Below, piece by piece: positions 28,437-35,057 of a DNA stretch of 35,057 nt. A program made the position numbers and the translations under genes. The DNA is from a virus, in the IMG/VR virus record IMGVR_UViG_3300020438_000124, positions 1 to 35,057 of that record. One strand, given 5' to 3'. How positions within the stretch are numbered: position 1 is the first letter of the stretch; every line of letters begins with the position of its first letter. The notes under the pieces are model-generated. The model made no database searches. It saw nothing but the letters and a program-made list of their open reading frames with translations, and was not told the origin of the DNA.

Positions 28437-29087
28437 TTAGATATTTGACAGGAAGTCTGCAAAGAGGCGCAATTTATTAGCCTCATAGAGTTCTCTGTCT
28501 ATCATAGTAATATTTAGAGATTCTTTAATCTCTTCACATTTTTTCTCGCGCAAAACTGATCCTTCCCACACCCACTCTTTGCCTTCCATGATGCCATTAA
28601 CAAAAGCATCTGGGGCAGAAGGGTCTGCTACAATATCAGCAGCAGTGGCAAGCATGAAGTCTTCGCCAACATAATTTACACCGTCGCGTTGGACAATGGA
28701 ACCCATGCCGCGAGAGGAGACACCCAACTTAACCCCATCCGCCAGAAGGGATTCGGCGATTTTACCCATTGGTGTGGATAGGATTTGTGCCTTGCCGATA
28801 AAGTTATTACCTTCCTGACGTAGTTCCACAATTTTGTGAGAAACACGATCAAGGTTAATTTGTGGACCATCAGGATGACCCAGTTCACCTAGTGCCCGAC
28901 CTGTGGATACAAAAGCATCAGTATAACGCTTTACTTCGTTACACATGGTAGCGATTGGATAGCAACGCCTATTGCGATTGACTACCTCTGCTTGTAGAAA
29001 TGGTCCCTGAATGTATAGGGTTTTCTTACCGTCTTTTTCTTCGGTAAGAATATCTACTGATTCGATTTCTTCGGAAATTAGTTTCAT
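28437..29087 (-). CDS. 21: gp21 prohead core protease
   Basis: 216 residues (T4: 212). The assemblin-type serine protease triad appears as H71 (GELGHPDGP), a serine in GVSSRGMGS (S124/S125) and D151 in AADIVADPSAPDA. It matures the head by cutting gp22, gp23 and packaged proteins after L/I-x-E. ATGA overlap with the upstream 188-residue gene. Potential substrates in this window are gp23 (after E52) and the 287-residue protein (after E10). Confidence 0.94.
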   Translation of the reverse strand: MKLISEEIESVDILTEEKDGKKTLYIQGPFLQAEVVNRNRRCYPIATMCNEVKRYTDAFVSTGRALGELGHPDGPQINLDRVSHKIVELRQEGNNFIGKAQILSTPMGKIAESLLADGVKLGVSSRGMGSIVQRDGVNYVGEDFMLATAADIVADPSAPDAFVNGIMEGKEWVWEGSVLREKKCEEIKESLNITMIDRELYEANKLRLFADFLSNI

Positions 29088-29650
29088 CCTACTTGTACCT
29101 CTTGAACGTAAGCGTCACATCCGCTAGAAGTTGCTGGATAAAGAACTGGAATTACGGATTTTGCTACAGTAGCAGTACCGGCAAATGCTCCGGCACCTGA
29201 TGCATCGTGAGAAACAGTGATCGTCTGAGCGTACTCGTTAAATCTCTGTGGACTTGATACTGCGGTTACTTCTTTGTGGACCGCATTGTAATCACCAACG
29301 GAAGAACCGCTGATAGTTACATAATCACCAACCTTGATTTTGGTATCAGGATGGTTAAGTGTTAGAACTGTAGGATTAGCGGCAGTTGCTGCTGTCACCG
29401 TTGCATTTGCTGGATGACCTACACGAAGTAGTTTCTCGCCGTTCTTGTTTACGTGACACGTAACAAGACCAACACCACCAGAAGTAGTCGTGTTGCATAC
29501 GCCGATGTGACCGCTCTTCTTTTCGTCAGTGACGGAAATAGAAAGGGTGCCAGTCTTGATTACGATGGCGTCCTTAGTTACAGCGGTAGCATTTGCTGAT
29601 GCAAGATTACCTACATTTTGTACTGGACGGATTGGTTGTGATGCGCTCAT
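29084..29650 (-). CDS. Uncharacterised 188-residue beta-rich protein in the prohead cluster
   Basis: It sits in ATGA overlaps between the gp67-like gene and gp21, the place of gene 68 in T4, but does not resemble gp68. The sequence is rich in Ala, Thr, Val and Gly with beta-strand motifs (VLTLNHPDTKIKVGDYVTIS, TITVSHDASGAGAFAGTATV) and a short C-terminal cysteine segment. This composition is typical of head decoration or fibre domains. A virion surface role is inferred from composition and place. Confidence 0.75.
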   Translation of the reverse strand: MSASQPIRPVQNVGNLASANATAVTKDAIVIKTGTLSISVTDEKKSGHIGVCNTTTSGGVGLVTCHVNKNGEKLLRVGHPANATVTAATAANPTVLTLNHPDTKIKVGDYVTISGSSVGDYNAVHKEVTAVSSPQRFNEYAQTITVSHDASGAGAFAGTATVAKSVIPVLYPATSSGCDAYVQEVQVG

Positions 29651-29913
29651 TCTTCCTCTTGAGGTTCTGGATCAACTTCAGGTTCTGGTTGGATTTCGGT
29701 CTCAGGTTCAGTTTCGAGTTCTGCTTCTACCTCTGGTTCCTCTGGTTGCTCTGGCACTTCTGGTTTGTCACCAAAAAGACCTGCGGCAACTTCGGGACGC
29801 ATGGCATCAACTTTTTCGCCTGCTTTAGAATAAAGAACACCTTTGATGTAATCGGATACTTCTGAAGGAGAAGCGTCACCAACCATTTTGTTAATCAATT
29901 CAGCAGAATCCAT
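29647..29913 (-). CDS. 67: gp67-like prohead core protein
   Basis: 88 residues. A helical N-terminus (AELINKMVGDASPSEVSDYI) is followed by a very acidic Pro/Glu-rich tail (about 50-88). T4 gp67 is a similarly small protein with an acidic tail, encoded just after gp20, so synteny and composition agree. In T4 it is part of the scaffold core and is cut by gp21. A late motif AATAAATA lies exactly 20 bases before the ATG. Confidence 0.75.
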   Translation of the reverse strand: MDSAELINKMVGDASPSEVSDYIKGVLYSKAGEKVDAMRPEVAAGLFGDKPEVPEQPEEPEVEAELETEPETEIQPEPEVDPEPQEEE

Positions 29914-29932
29914 AATTTTTTATAAAGTGATG

Positions 29933-29943
29933 TATTTATTTAT
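29933..29943 (-). promoter_or_regulatory. Candidate late promoter ATAAATAAATA
   Basis: In the gap between gp20 and the gp67-like gene; AATAAATA at 29933-29940 is exactly 20 bases before ATG 29913. Confidence 0.55.
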
Positions 29944-29946
29944 CAG

Positions 29947-31611
29947 TTAGATCTTTGCTTTTTTAATATCAATACCAGGAGACTCGGTTGATGACTCATC
30001 TGGCGCGGGATCTTTACCATTTTTTCCAAGATCAGTGTTGGCACCATTCAGTGACATTTGACCCTGCATCATCATTTGCTGAGTCTCCAACGGAACACCC
30101 GTGCCCAATGAATTCTCTTCCTCCATCTCAGAGTCCATCTCCATGATCTCCTCATCCGTCTGGCGAAGGATCTTACGTTTAACATAGTCCCTACTGTAGT
30201 AAGTACCTATGTATGGTTCGATCTGAACCATGAGGTTGAGACGCTCGTTCATCAACTCTGCCTCTTTAAGTTCAGCAAAGTGATTGTCATACAGATAGTC
30301 GAACTGGATGTGTTCGGACATCTGATCCCAATCCTCAGGGGTGACAATGTTTTTGAGGATTAGTTGTGTCTTAAGTAGATCGAGGAATAGTGAAGAAAAC
30401 CGCTTGCGGAGACGACCCACAAACTTGGAGAACATAAGTTCATCACGAAGAATCTCGCTGCTTCTTCCGAGGTTAAAACCTCCGTCAGCGCCAATACGAG
30501 ACTCTGGTACGTTAAGACTTCTGTAAAGTTTTTTCTGGAAATAATCTACGTCTGTCAGTTCACCCAGATTTTGACCACCTGGTAGTGTAGAAATTTCTGT
30601 TCCACGACCACCTTCACGCCGAGGCAACCAGAAGTCTTCCAGCATGGACATGAACTTCTTGTCGTCTTTGATCTCACCAGTGTTGGCGTCATACACCAAC
30701 TTGTTCCGGTAACGACTCATGACATCGCGAAGATATTGCTCTGCCTTTACTTTTGGTAGATTACCAACGTCGATGTAAAAAATACGTCTTTCTGGCGCAC
30801 GCGACATGCGATAGATAACCAGCGAGTCCTCAATCATTCTAAGTTGATTGAGAGACTTAATTGCCTTATGAAGATAAGACAATGTGATGTGCTTATTGCG
30901 ATCTACAAGACCAGAAGTAACATGGCAGATGGCATCTTTGGCAATTTTAACGCCTTTGCCATGCATACTTCCATACTTCTGTGCCGTGCCCTGCGGATAA
31001 TATGTGTAGAATTCTACGACTTCAGCATCTTTACCACCCTTAGAAGGATCTTGTAAATCCTGCATTGGAGGAGATATTCTGTTTCTATTAGCGTCCTCTT
31101 TGGGTTTGATACGCATCAACTTGATCTTGAGCGGATCAATATAACGCACTTCTTTCAGACCTTCTTGGGGTTTCTGAAGGTCAATTACTTTATGATAGAA
31201 AATTCTTCCGTCAACATACCAGTTGCGGAAGATTTCATGTGATTTTTTATCAAACTCAAGTGTATCTTTAATATACTTAAATTCGTTTCTAATAACCTTC
31301 TTCAGACTCGCACTGGTTTGGAGATTATCTAAATCAATTTCAATAGGACTATCGTTCAAATCTGAAACGATAGCTTCATTCACAACATGCTCAATAGCGG
31401 TGTCACACTCGGGGTGCAGCGCCATTTCGCGATACTTTCTGATAATGTCAAATTCAGTTTTGTAAACACCTTCGATGTCTACATACTGACCGTAAAAACC
31501 AGAAGAAAGATAATAGTCAGACCCATCCTCGTCATTAGGAGTGACGGGACTAACTATACTTTTTGATTTCTGGTCCTCATTATCAATAGAGAATCCAAAA
31601 AGTTTCGCCAT
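29947..31611 (-). CDS. 20: gp20 portal vertex protein
   Basis: 554 residues (T4: 524). Portal features include the conserved core VYRMSRAPERRIFYIDVGNL, the WLPRREGGRGTEISTLPGGQ segment and SRIGADGGFNLGRSSEI, all typical of T4-like gp20 used as a cyanophage marker gene. Twelve copies form the DNA entry ring and initiate prohead assembly. The C-terminus is acidic and Met/Gln-rich. A CTAAATA late motif lies exactly 20 bases before the ATG. Confidence 0.97.
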   Translation of the reverse strand: MAKLFGFSIDNEDQKSKSIVSPVTPNDEDGSDYYLSSGFYGQYVDIEGVYKTEFDIIRKYREMALHPECDTAIEHVVNEAIVSDLNDSPIEIDLDNLQTSASLKKVIRNEFKYIKDTLEFDKKSHEIFRNWYVDGRIFYHKVIDLQKPQEGLKEVRYIDPLKIKLMRIKPKEDANRNRISPPMQDLQDPSKGGKDAEVVEFYTYYPQGTAQKYGSMHGKGVKIAKDAICHVTSGLVDRNKHITLSYLHKAIKSLNQLRMIEDSLVIYRMSRAPERRIFYIDVGNLPKVKAEQYLRDVMSRYRNKLVYDANTGEIKDDKKFMSMLEDFWLPRREGGRGTEISTLPGGQNLGELTDVDYFQKKLYRSLNVPESRIGADGGFNLGRSSEILRDELMFSKFVGRLRKRFSSLFLDLLKTQLILKNIVTPEDWDQMSEHIQFDYLYDNHFAELKEAELMNERLNLMVQIEPYIGTYYSRDYVKRKILRQTDEEIMEMDSEMEEENSLGTGVPLETQQMMMQGQMSLNGANTDLGKNGKDPAPDESSTESPGIDIKKAKI

Positions 31612-31630
31612 TACATACGGTCTTTTCGTC

Positions 31631-31637
31631 TATTTAG
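31631..31637 (-). promoter_or_regulatory. Candidate late promoter CTAAATA for gp20
   Basis: In the 30-base gap between gp19 and gp20, exactly 20 bases before the gp20 ATG. Confidence 0.55.
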
Positions 31638-31641
31638 GTGA

Positions 31642-32280
31642 TCAGACGATGGCGTCTTGAGCATCCTTATCGAAGGCTTCCCAGTACTGGACCTGCAAGG
31701 TCACCTGGAATTCCTCAATAGTATCAGCAGAATCGTAAGAAAGTTCGATACCACTGACAGCACTTGGCCAACATCCATTCATTCTGTAAGAACGAAGAAC
31801 TGGGAGTTGATTAGCGTTCAGTTCGCCTGGTGTCAATAGATCACCGGCACCACGACCTAGTTGATGAACAGTCCAATTTGCCTGATAATCAGCAGGGTTG
31901 ATTGTACCAGAACCATCAGATACTTTGACGATGAAGTTAGACCACTTCTCAAAAGCATCACGGATATTAAAGTCCCCATCGTTCATGATGGTGATTGTCC
32001 AAGGATCAAAGCGTCTGTCACCAGCAACTTTGAGTTGGCGTCCACGGAAAGGAACTACAACTTCAGCAATGTTAGAAGCAGGGAGCTGTGCTCCCTTGAT
32101 CATCATGCGGAACTTGAGATCTTCCTCTACTGTGGAAACAGAGAGTTGATCTCCGATCGCTGTAGGGAAGTTAAACTCAACTTCGAACAGATTGGGGCGA
32201 GCGCCCCCTTGGACTAGACGACTCTTAAAATCGTCGATAGTGCGATCACCGATTGGTGGAATGTTACGGTTTAATGGCAT
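31642..32280 (-). CDS. 19: gp19 tail tube protein
   Basis: 212 residues, longer than T4 gp19 (163). The N-terminal half (RPNLFEVEFNFPTAIGDQLS, KGAQLPASNI, PFRGRQLKVAGDRRFDPWTI) is the tail-tube fold, and SYRMNGCWPSAVSGIELSYD with EEFQVTLQVQYWEA is the conserved end. Hexamers stack to form the tube inside the sheath. The ribosome-binding site AGGAGGT is excellent, fitting a protein made in many copies. Confidence 0.95.
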   Translation of the reverse strand: MPLNRNIPPIGDRTIDDFKSRLVQGGARPNLFEVEFNFPTAIGDQLSVSTVEEDLKFRMMIKGAQLPASNIAEVVVPFRGRQLKVAGDRRFDPWTITIMNDGDFNIRDAFEKWSNFIVKVSDGSGTINPADYQANWTVHQLGRGAGDLLTPGELNANQLPVLRSYRMNGCWPSAVSGIELSYDSADTIEEFQVTLQVQYWEAFDKDAQDAIV

Positions 32281-32288
32281 TAGTAGTT

Positions 32289-32295
32289 ACCTCCT
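32289..32295 (-). promoter_or_regulatory. Strong ribosome-binding site of gp19
   Basis: AGGAGGT, a full match to the anti-16S sequence, 8 bases before ATG 32280 and just after the gp18 stop. It is the strongest Shine-Dalgarno noted in the window. Confidence 0.8.
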
Positions 32296-32297
32296 GA

Positions 32298-34514
32298 TCA
32301 AACTGTGCCGACGACTTCTGAGAAAGATACGCCTGTGCGTGTAGCAACAAACGTTAGACCGATGAAGTTGATCGATCTTGCTGGTTTTACAAAGATATCC
32401 GCTACAAACTCATTGCGGTCAATAACATCTGGGGTGTTGTTGGTATCGTCACAAACAAGTAGGAAGTCTTGGATACCACGCTTTGACTGAACGTCGCGTA
32501 GGAAAGGTTCTACGATGTTCACGAAGTTGGTTCTTGTACCAGCATCGTTGAATTCGAAGAGTTGAGCGTTAGCAGCGTTCTCGATTGCTTGCTCAATAGT
32601 GATGAACAATCTACGAACATTGATACGATCAAAGGCGCTTTCATAAGCAAGACCAGTCTTATCACCAAATAGAACTGTACCAGAACCAGGTGATGTGATT
32701 ACTGGATTGATTCTGCTACTGTAGAGTCTGTCTCTTGCGTCCTGACCAGGATTAAAGGAAAGTTTTACAGCGTTTGCTAGAGCACCACGAGTGGTACCAG
32801 CAGGAGAGAACCATGGGAACTGATTGATATCAGTTCTTACCATTAGACCAGCGATATCGTTAGAAAGTGGTACGTAGTTAAAACGCTTGTTAAAGCGATC
32901 ATAAGTGTACTGATAACCACTATCAAAGATGGCGTATGAGGAGGAACTTAGTGGAGCAAAGAACTCAAGTACATTCTTAAGTTGAGTTGCTGCGTTAGTT
33001 ACGCCTACAACAGCATCTCTGTTTGGAGAGATCGTTGTAACACAATCCTTACGTGCTTCACAAATACTGATTAGTTTCTGTGCCTTCGCTTGTTCTTCTT
33101 CCTTACTCTTAAAGGCAGAACCTTGTAGAAGGAAACGGATGTCAGCGTTGACAGGATCAGCAAGTTTTTCGTAACTAGTTAAAATGTCACCTAGGTAAGC
33201 ATCGTACTGGCCAATTGTTCCTTTATAATCCTTACCACCAGATAGTCTGTAAGAAACAGAACCAAGAGAGTTAAAGTTAACGTTTCTTGCGTCCTGACCC
33301 CAGGCACCAGCAGCAGGGGCGATAGGAGTAACTCCAGTGCTGAATCCGTTTGCTAGTGGTTGTGTGTTGCGGAAACTGTCAGCAGCATTTACTAGAGAGA
33401 TACCAGCAAATACATACTCGGAGTTCTCAGCAAGATAATCTTTGTAGTAGACTGCCTTGTTAGGACTTACTTCAGCGTCTTTTGCCTTGGACAGGTTACC
33501 GTGCTTCTCAAGGATGCTGTTAGGAGAACCTGATACATCACCGTCGGTGTCGAAAACAACAACGTTTAGACCATCGTTATCACCGCCTCTTTCTATTACA
33601 TAACCATTTGTTCCTGGTTTTGGTAGTAGAGATCTCCAAGCAAGAGTGACATTATCTTCGCCACCGTCAGCAACAGAGGTTAGAGCATTTTGCTGACTAT
33701 ACCAGTCAGAAGGAGAATGAGCTGCTGTAGTGAAACCTAGTGGGTTACCGATAGAAGAAACGCCGATAGCAGAACCGGTCTTAAACTCTAGTTGGGAACC
33801 TTCTTGGTAGTTTCTTGCGGTCTCTAGACCAGCAACTACAACTGAGGTAACCTTAACGTCGATAAAACCAGAACCAACCTTGGTGATGATACCCTTAAGG
33901 TGATCGTTTACATCAGGAGTTCCGGTTGTACCGATACCGATGTTTGTACCACCTAGTTTCTGAGTTACCGCCATACCGACGATAACGCCTTTAGTACCGA
34001 TGGCACCGCCACCGATAGCAGGGAATACACCTGCAGTATTAACACCAGAAATTCTTTGGTCAGCAGCGTTGTCAATAACGCAAACCTTTAGACCGTCACC
34101 CCAGAAACCAGGGTTCTTAGCGATCCAGTAGGCGCTTGTGATGCCTGCAAAATTGTTGTTGTAGTGATCTACATTCTCAATCGTTAGACTGGCAACAGAA
34201 GAAACACCAACAGCAGCGTTGGCGTTGACGAGCTCAGAACCGCTTGCTCTGACAACTTCTAGTTGACCACCATAACTTAGGAAATTCGAAGCAGCATACC
34301 ACGTTTCGTAGTGATAATCAGTGGTTCCTGCCCCAGGACCACCAAATACTTCGACTAGTTGCTTTTCACTAGTGATTCTGGTTACTTCATTGACAGGTCC
34401 CTGTTTAAAAGGACCAGCAATACCAGCGGAGACGTTGATAGAAGCGTTTATCCCGCCTCGGGTTAGATCAACCTCTCTTACACTAATACCTGGGGACGAT
34501 AAACGTAGTGCCAT
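32298..34514 (-). CDS. 18: gp18 contractile tail sheath protein
   Basis: 738 residues (T4: 659). The N-terminus SSPGISVREVDLTRGG and INVSAGIAGPFKQGPVNEVT and the C-terminal part (SFNPGQDARDRLYSSRINPV, VRRLFITIEQAIENAANAQL, PARSINFIGLTFVATRTGVS) are typical of the T4 sheath family. The middle region is variable, with extra surface-domain sequence. GGGAG lies 5 bases before the ATG. A CTAAATA late motif is 34 bases upstream. Confidence 0.97.
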   Translation of the reverse strand: MALRLSSPGISVREVDLTRGGINASINVSAGIAGPFKQGPVNEVTRITSEKQLVEVFGGPGAGTTDYHYETWYAASNFLSYGGQLEVVRASGSELVNANAAVGVSSVASLTIENVDHYNNNFAGITSAYWIAKNPGFWGDGLKVCVIDNAADQRISGVNTAGVFPAIGGGAIGTKGVIVGMAVTQKLGGTNIGIGTTGTPDVNDHLKGIITKVGSGFIDVKVTSVVVAGLETARNYQEGSQLEFKTGSAIGVSSIGNPLGFTTAAHSPSDWYSQQNALTSVADGGEDNVTLAWRSLLPKPGTNGYVIERGGDNDGLNVVVFDTDGDVSGSPNSILEKHGNLSKAKDAEVSPNKAVYYKDYLAENSEYVFAGISLVNAADSFRNTQPLANGFSTGVTPIAPAAGAWGQDARNVNFNSLGSVSYRLSGGKDYKGTIGQYDAYLGDILTSYEKLADPVNADIRFLLQGSAFKSKEEEQAKAQKLISICEARKDCVTTISPNRDAVVGVTNAATQLKNVLEFFAPLSSSSYAIFDSGYQYTYDRFNKRFNYVPLSNDIAGLMVRTDINQFPWFSPAGTTRGALANAVKLSFNPGQDARDRLYSSRINPVITSPGSGTVLFGDKTGLAYESAFDRINVRRLFITIEQAIENAANAQLFEFNDAGTRTNFVNIVEPFLRDVQSKRGIQDFLLVCDDTNNTPDVIDRNEFVADIFVKPARSINFIGLTFVATRTGVSFSEVVGTV

Positions 34515-34547
34515 CCTAACTCCCGTATTACCCGTTTAGACTAAAAC

Positions 34548-34554
34548 TATTTAG
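34548..34554 (-). promoter_or_regulatory. Candidate late promoter CTAAATA for gp18
   Basis: In the 79-base gap before gp18, 34 bases from its ATG; flanking sequence reads TCTAAATAG. Confidence 0.5.
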
Positions 34555-34593
34555 AAAAGGGGATGTTTTAATGGCGTGAATAGTGCGTGAACC

Positions 34594-34818
34594 CTACCAG
34601 TCAGGATACTCCCATTCGGATCGTAGTTTTGTCTTTCTTTTACTTGTTACTCTTATCTTCGTACAATCCTTACACTCATAAGAATATGCTGATGGTGTAG
34701 TCCTATCATTTTTTGTTCTATAAAAATCATTCAACAAATCTTTTTTCTGACCACATTTTCTACATACTCTTTCAGTAAAAAGTAAGTGGTCTAGTAAAAA
34801 TTGATCTTCAAATTCCAT
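34594..34818 (-). CDS. Small zinc-ribbon-like protein
   Basis: 74 residues from ATG 34818, which overlaps the preceding stop as TAATG; an in-frame GTG lies 15 bases upstream but the overlap favours ATG. Two CxxC pairs (CRKCGQKK and ECKDCTK) about 30 residues apart form a likely zinc ribbon, with a basic segment (VTSKRKTKLRSEW). The pattern resembles the zinc-binding part of phage HNH proteins, but no HNH catalytic motif is present. It may bind DNA or RNA. Confidence 0.75.
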   Translation of the reverse strand: MEFEDQFLLDHLLFTERVCRKCGQKKDLLNDFYRTKNDRTTPSAYSYECKDCTKIRVTSKRKTKLRSEWEYPDW

Positions 34819-35057
34819 TACTGGAATTCCCACATATAAGACATATCCCCATATTCATCAACCTTCCATATGTCACCATTAGAGTCAACCTCACCATCAA
34901 TGTCCGTCAGACCATCGCTAACGAAACCGAATGGTGACATATCCTGCTCAATTTGATTCTTCTGTTCTTCGTAAATTCTCTTACGGACATCATTATCCGT
35001 CATTTCTTTAAAATATTCTTGTGCTACTAACCACGCAAAGATAACCAGACACATTGC
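34818..35057 (-). CDS. Hypothetical acidic protein (possibly cut by window edge)
   Basis: The frame is open to the right edge, with an ATG at 35054 and another at MTDNDVRKRIYEEQ inside. From 35054 it would have 78 residues with a hydrophobic start (MCLVIFAWLVAQEYF); from the inner ATG it would be a soluble acidic protein. The C-terminus DIDGEVDSNGDIWKVDEYGD is Asp/Gly-rich and might bind metal. The true start cannot be decided. Confidence 0.65.
   Translation of the reverse strand, partial: AMCLVIFAWLVAQEYFKEMTDNDVRKRIYEEQKNQIEQDMSPFGFVSDGLTDIDGEVDSNGDIWKVDEYGDMSYMWEFQ

Noticed and set aside
720-34539. Long open frames on the plus strand
   Set aside because: All lie opposite clear minus-strand genes and their translations have no recognisable domains; they reflect codon bias of the real genes.
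34594-34818. HNH homing endonuclease
   Set aside because: Two CxxC pairs are present, but no H-N-H catalytic motif is seen; only a zinc ribbon can be supported.
1-35057. tRNA genes, CRISPR arrays, integrase or attachment sites, psbA/psbD
   Set aside because: None were seen; gaps between genes are too short for most of them and no repeat array or photosystem II core gene is present in this window.

Overview
This window is a piece of a T4-like cyanophage genome (a marine Synechococcus/Prochlorococcus myovirus). The evidence is the T4 replication, recombination, late-transcription and head/tail core (gp41, UvsX, gp43, RegA, gp62, gp44, gp45, gp46, gp47, gp55, UvsW, UvsY, gp3, gp23, gp22, gp21, gp20, gp19, gp18) mixed with cyanophage accessory genes: two high-light-inducible proteins, a plant-type ferredoxin, MazG, Hsp20, 2OG-Fe(II) oxygenase-like proteins, a small outer-membrane-like protein and a DUF3110-like protein. 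Every supported gene is on the minus strand, so transcription runs from high to low coordinates. Genes are packed tightly, mostly with ATGA, TGATG or TAATG stop/start overlaps. No tRNA, CRISPR array, IS element or gene-free stretch over 300 bases was seen; the longest gaps (18555-18716, 25770-25912, 11541-11644, 22359-22455) hold promoters and terminators.

Layout in transcription order. 35057-25913 is the virion block: two small ORFs, gp18 sheath, gp19 tube, gp20 portal, a gp67-like acidic protein, an extra 188-residue protein, gp21 protease, gp22 scaffold and gp23 capsid, closed by a UUCG-loop terminator. 25769-22456 holds three small ORFs, gp3, UvsY, UvsW and an Sm-like candidate. 22358-18717 is one overlapping unit: gp55, gp47, DUF3110-like, Phd-like antitoxin and gp46. 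18716-16994 holds the outer-membrane-like protein, a small membrane protein and a six-gene chain of mini membrane proteins including both HLIPs. 16993-11645 holds an oxygenase-like protein, DUF3310, gp45, three small proteins, gp44, an oxygenase, a Dam methylase, gp62 and RegA. 11540-2315 holds Hsp20, a nucleotidyltransferase, a second Sm-like candidate, a B12-type radical SAM enzyme, gp43, a cytidylyltransferase-like enzyme, UvsX, gp41, ferredoxin and MazG. 2284-1 holds a possible PD-(D/E)XK protein, small genes and a protein with a T4-like capsid-targeting N-terminus.

The sequence shows two readable promoter classes. Host sigma-70-like promoters include TTGACA-17-TATAAT before ferredoxin, TTGACT-17-TATAAT before the gp45 operon and TTGACA-17-TATACT before the HLIP operon. 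A late class, CTAAATA/AATAAATA/TATAAATA, lies often exactly 20 bases before start codons of gp3, gp20, the gp67-like gene and others; it fits recognition by gp55, which is encoded here together with its expected partners gp45, gp44 and gp62. Function calls come from reading protein motifs and synteny by eye; no database search was run.
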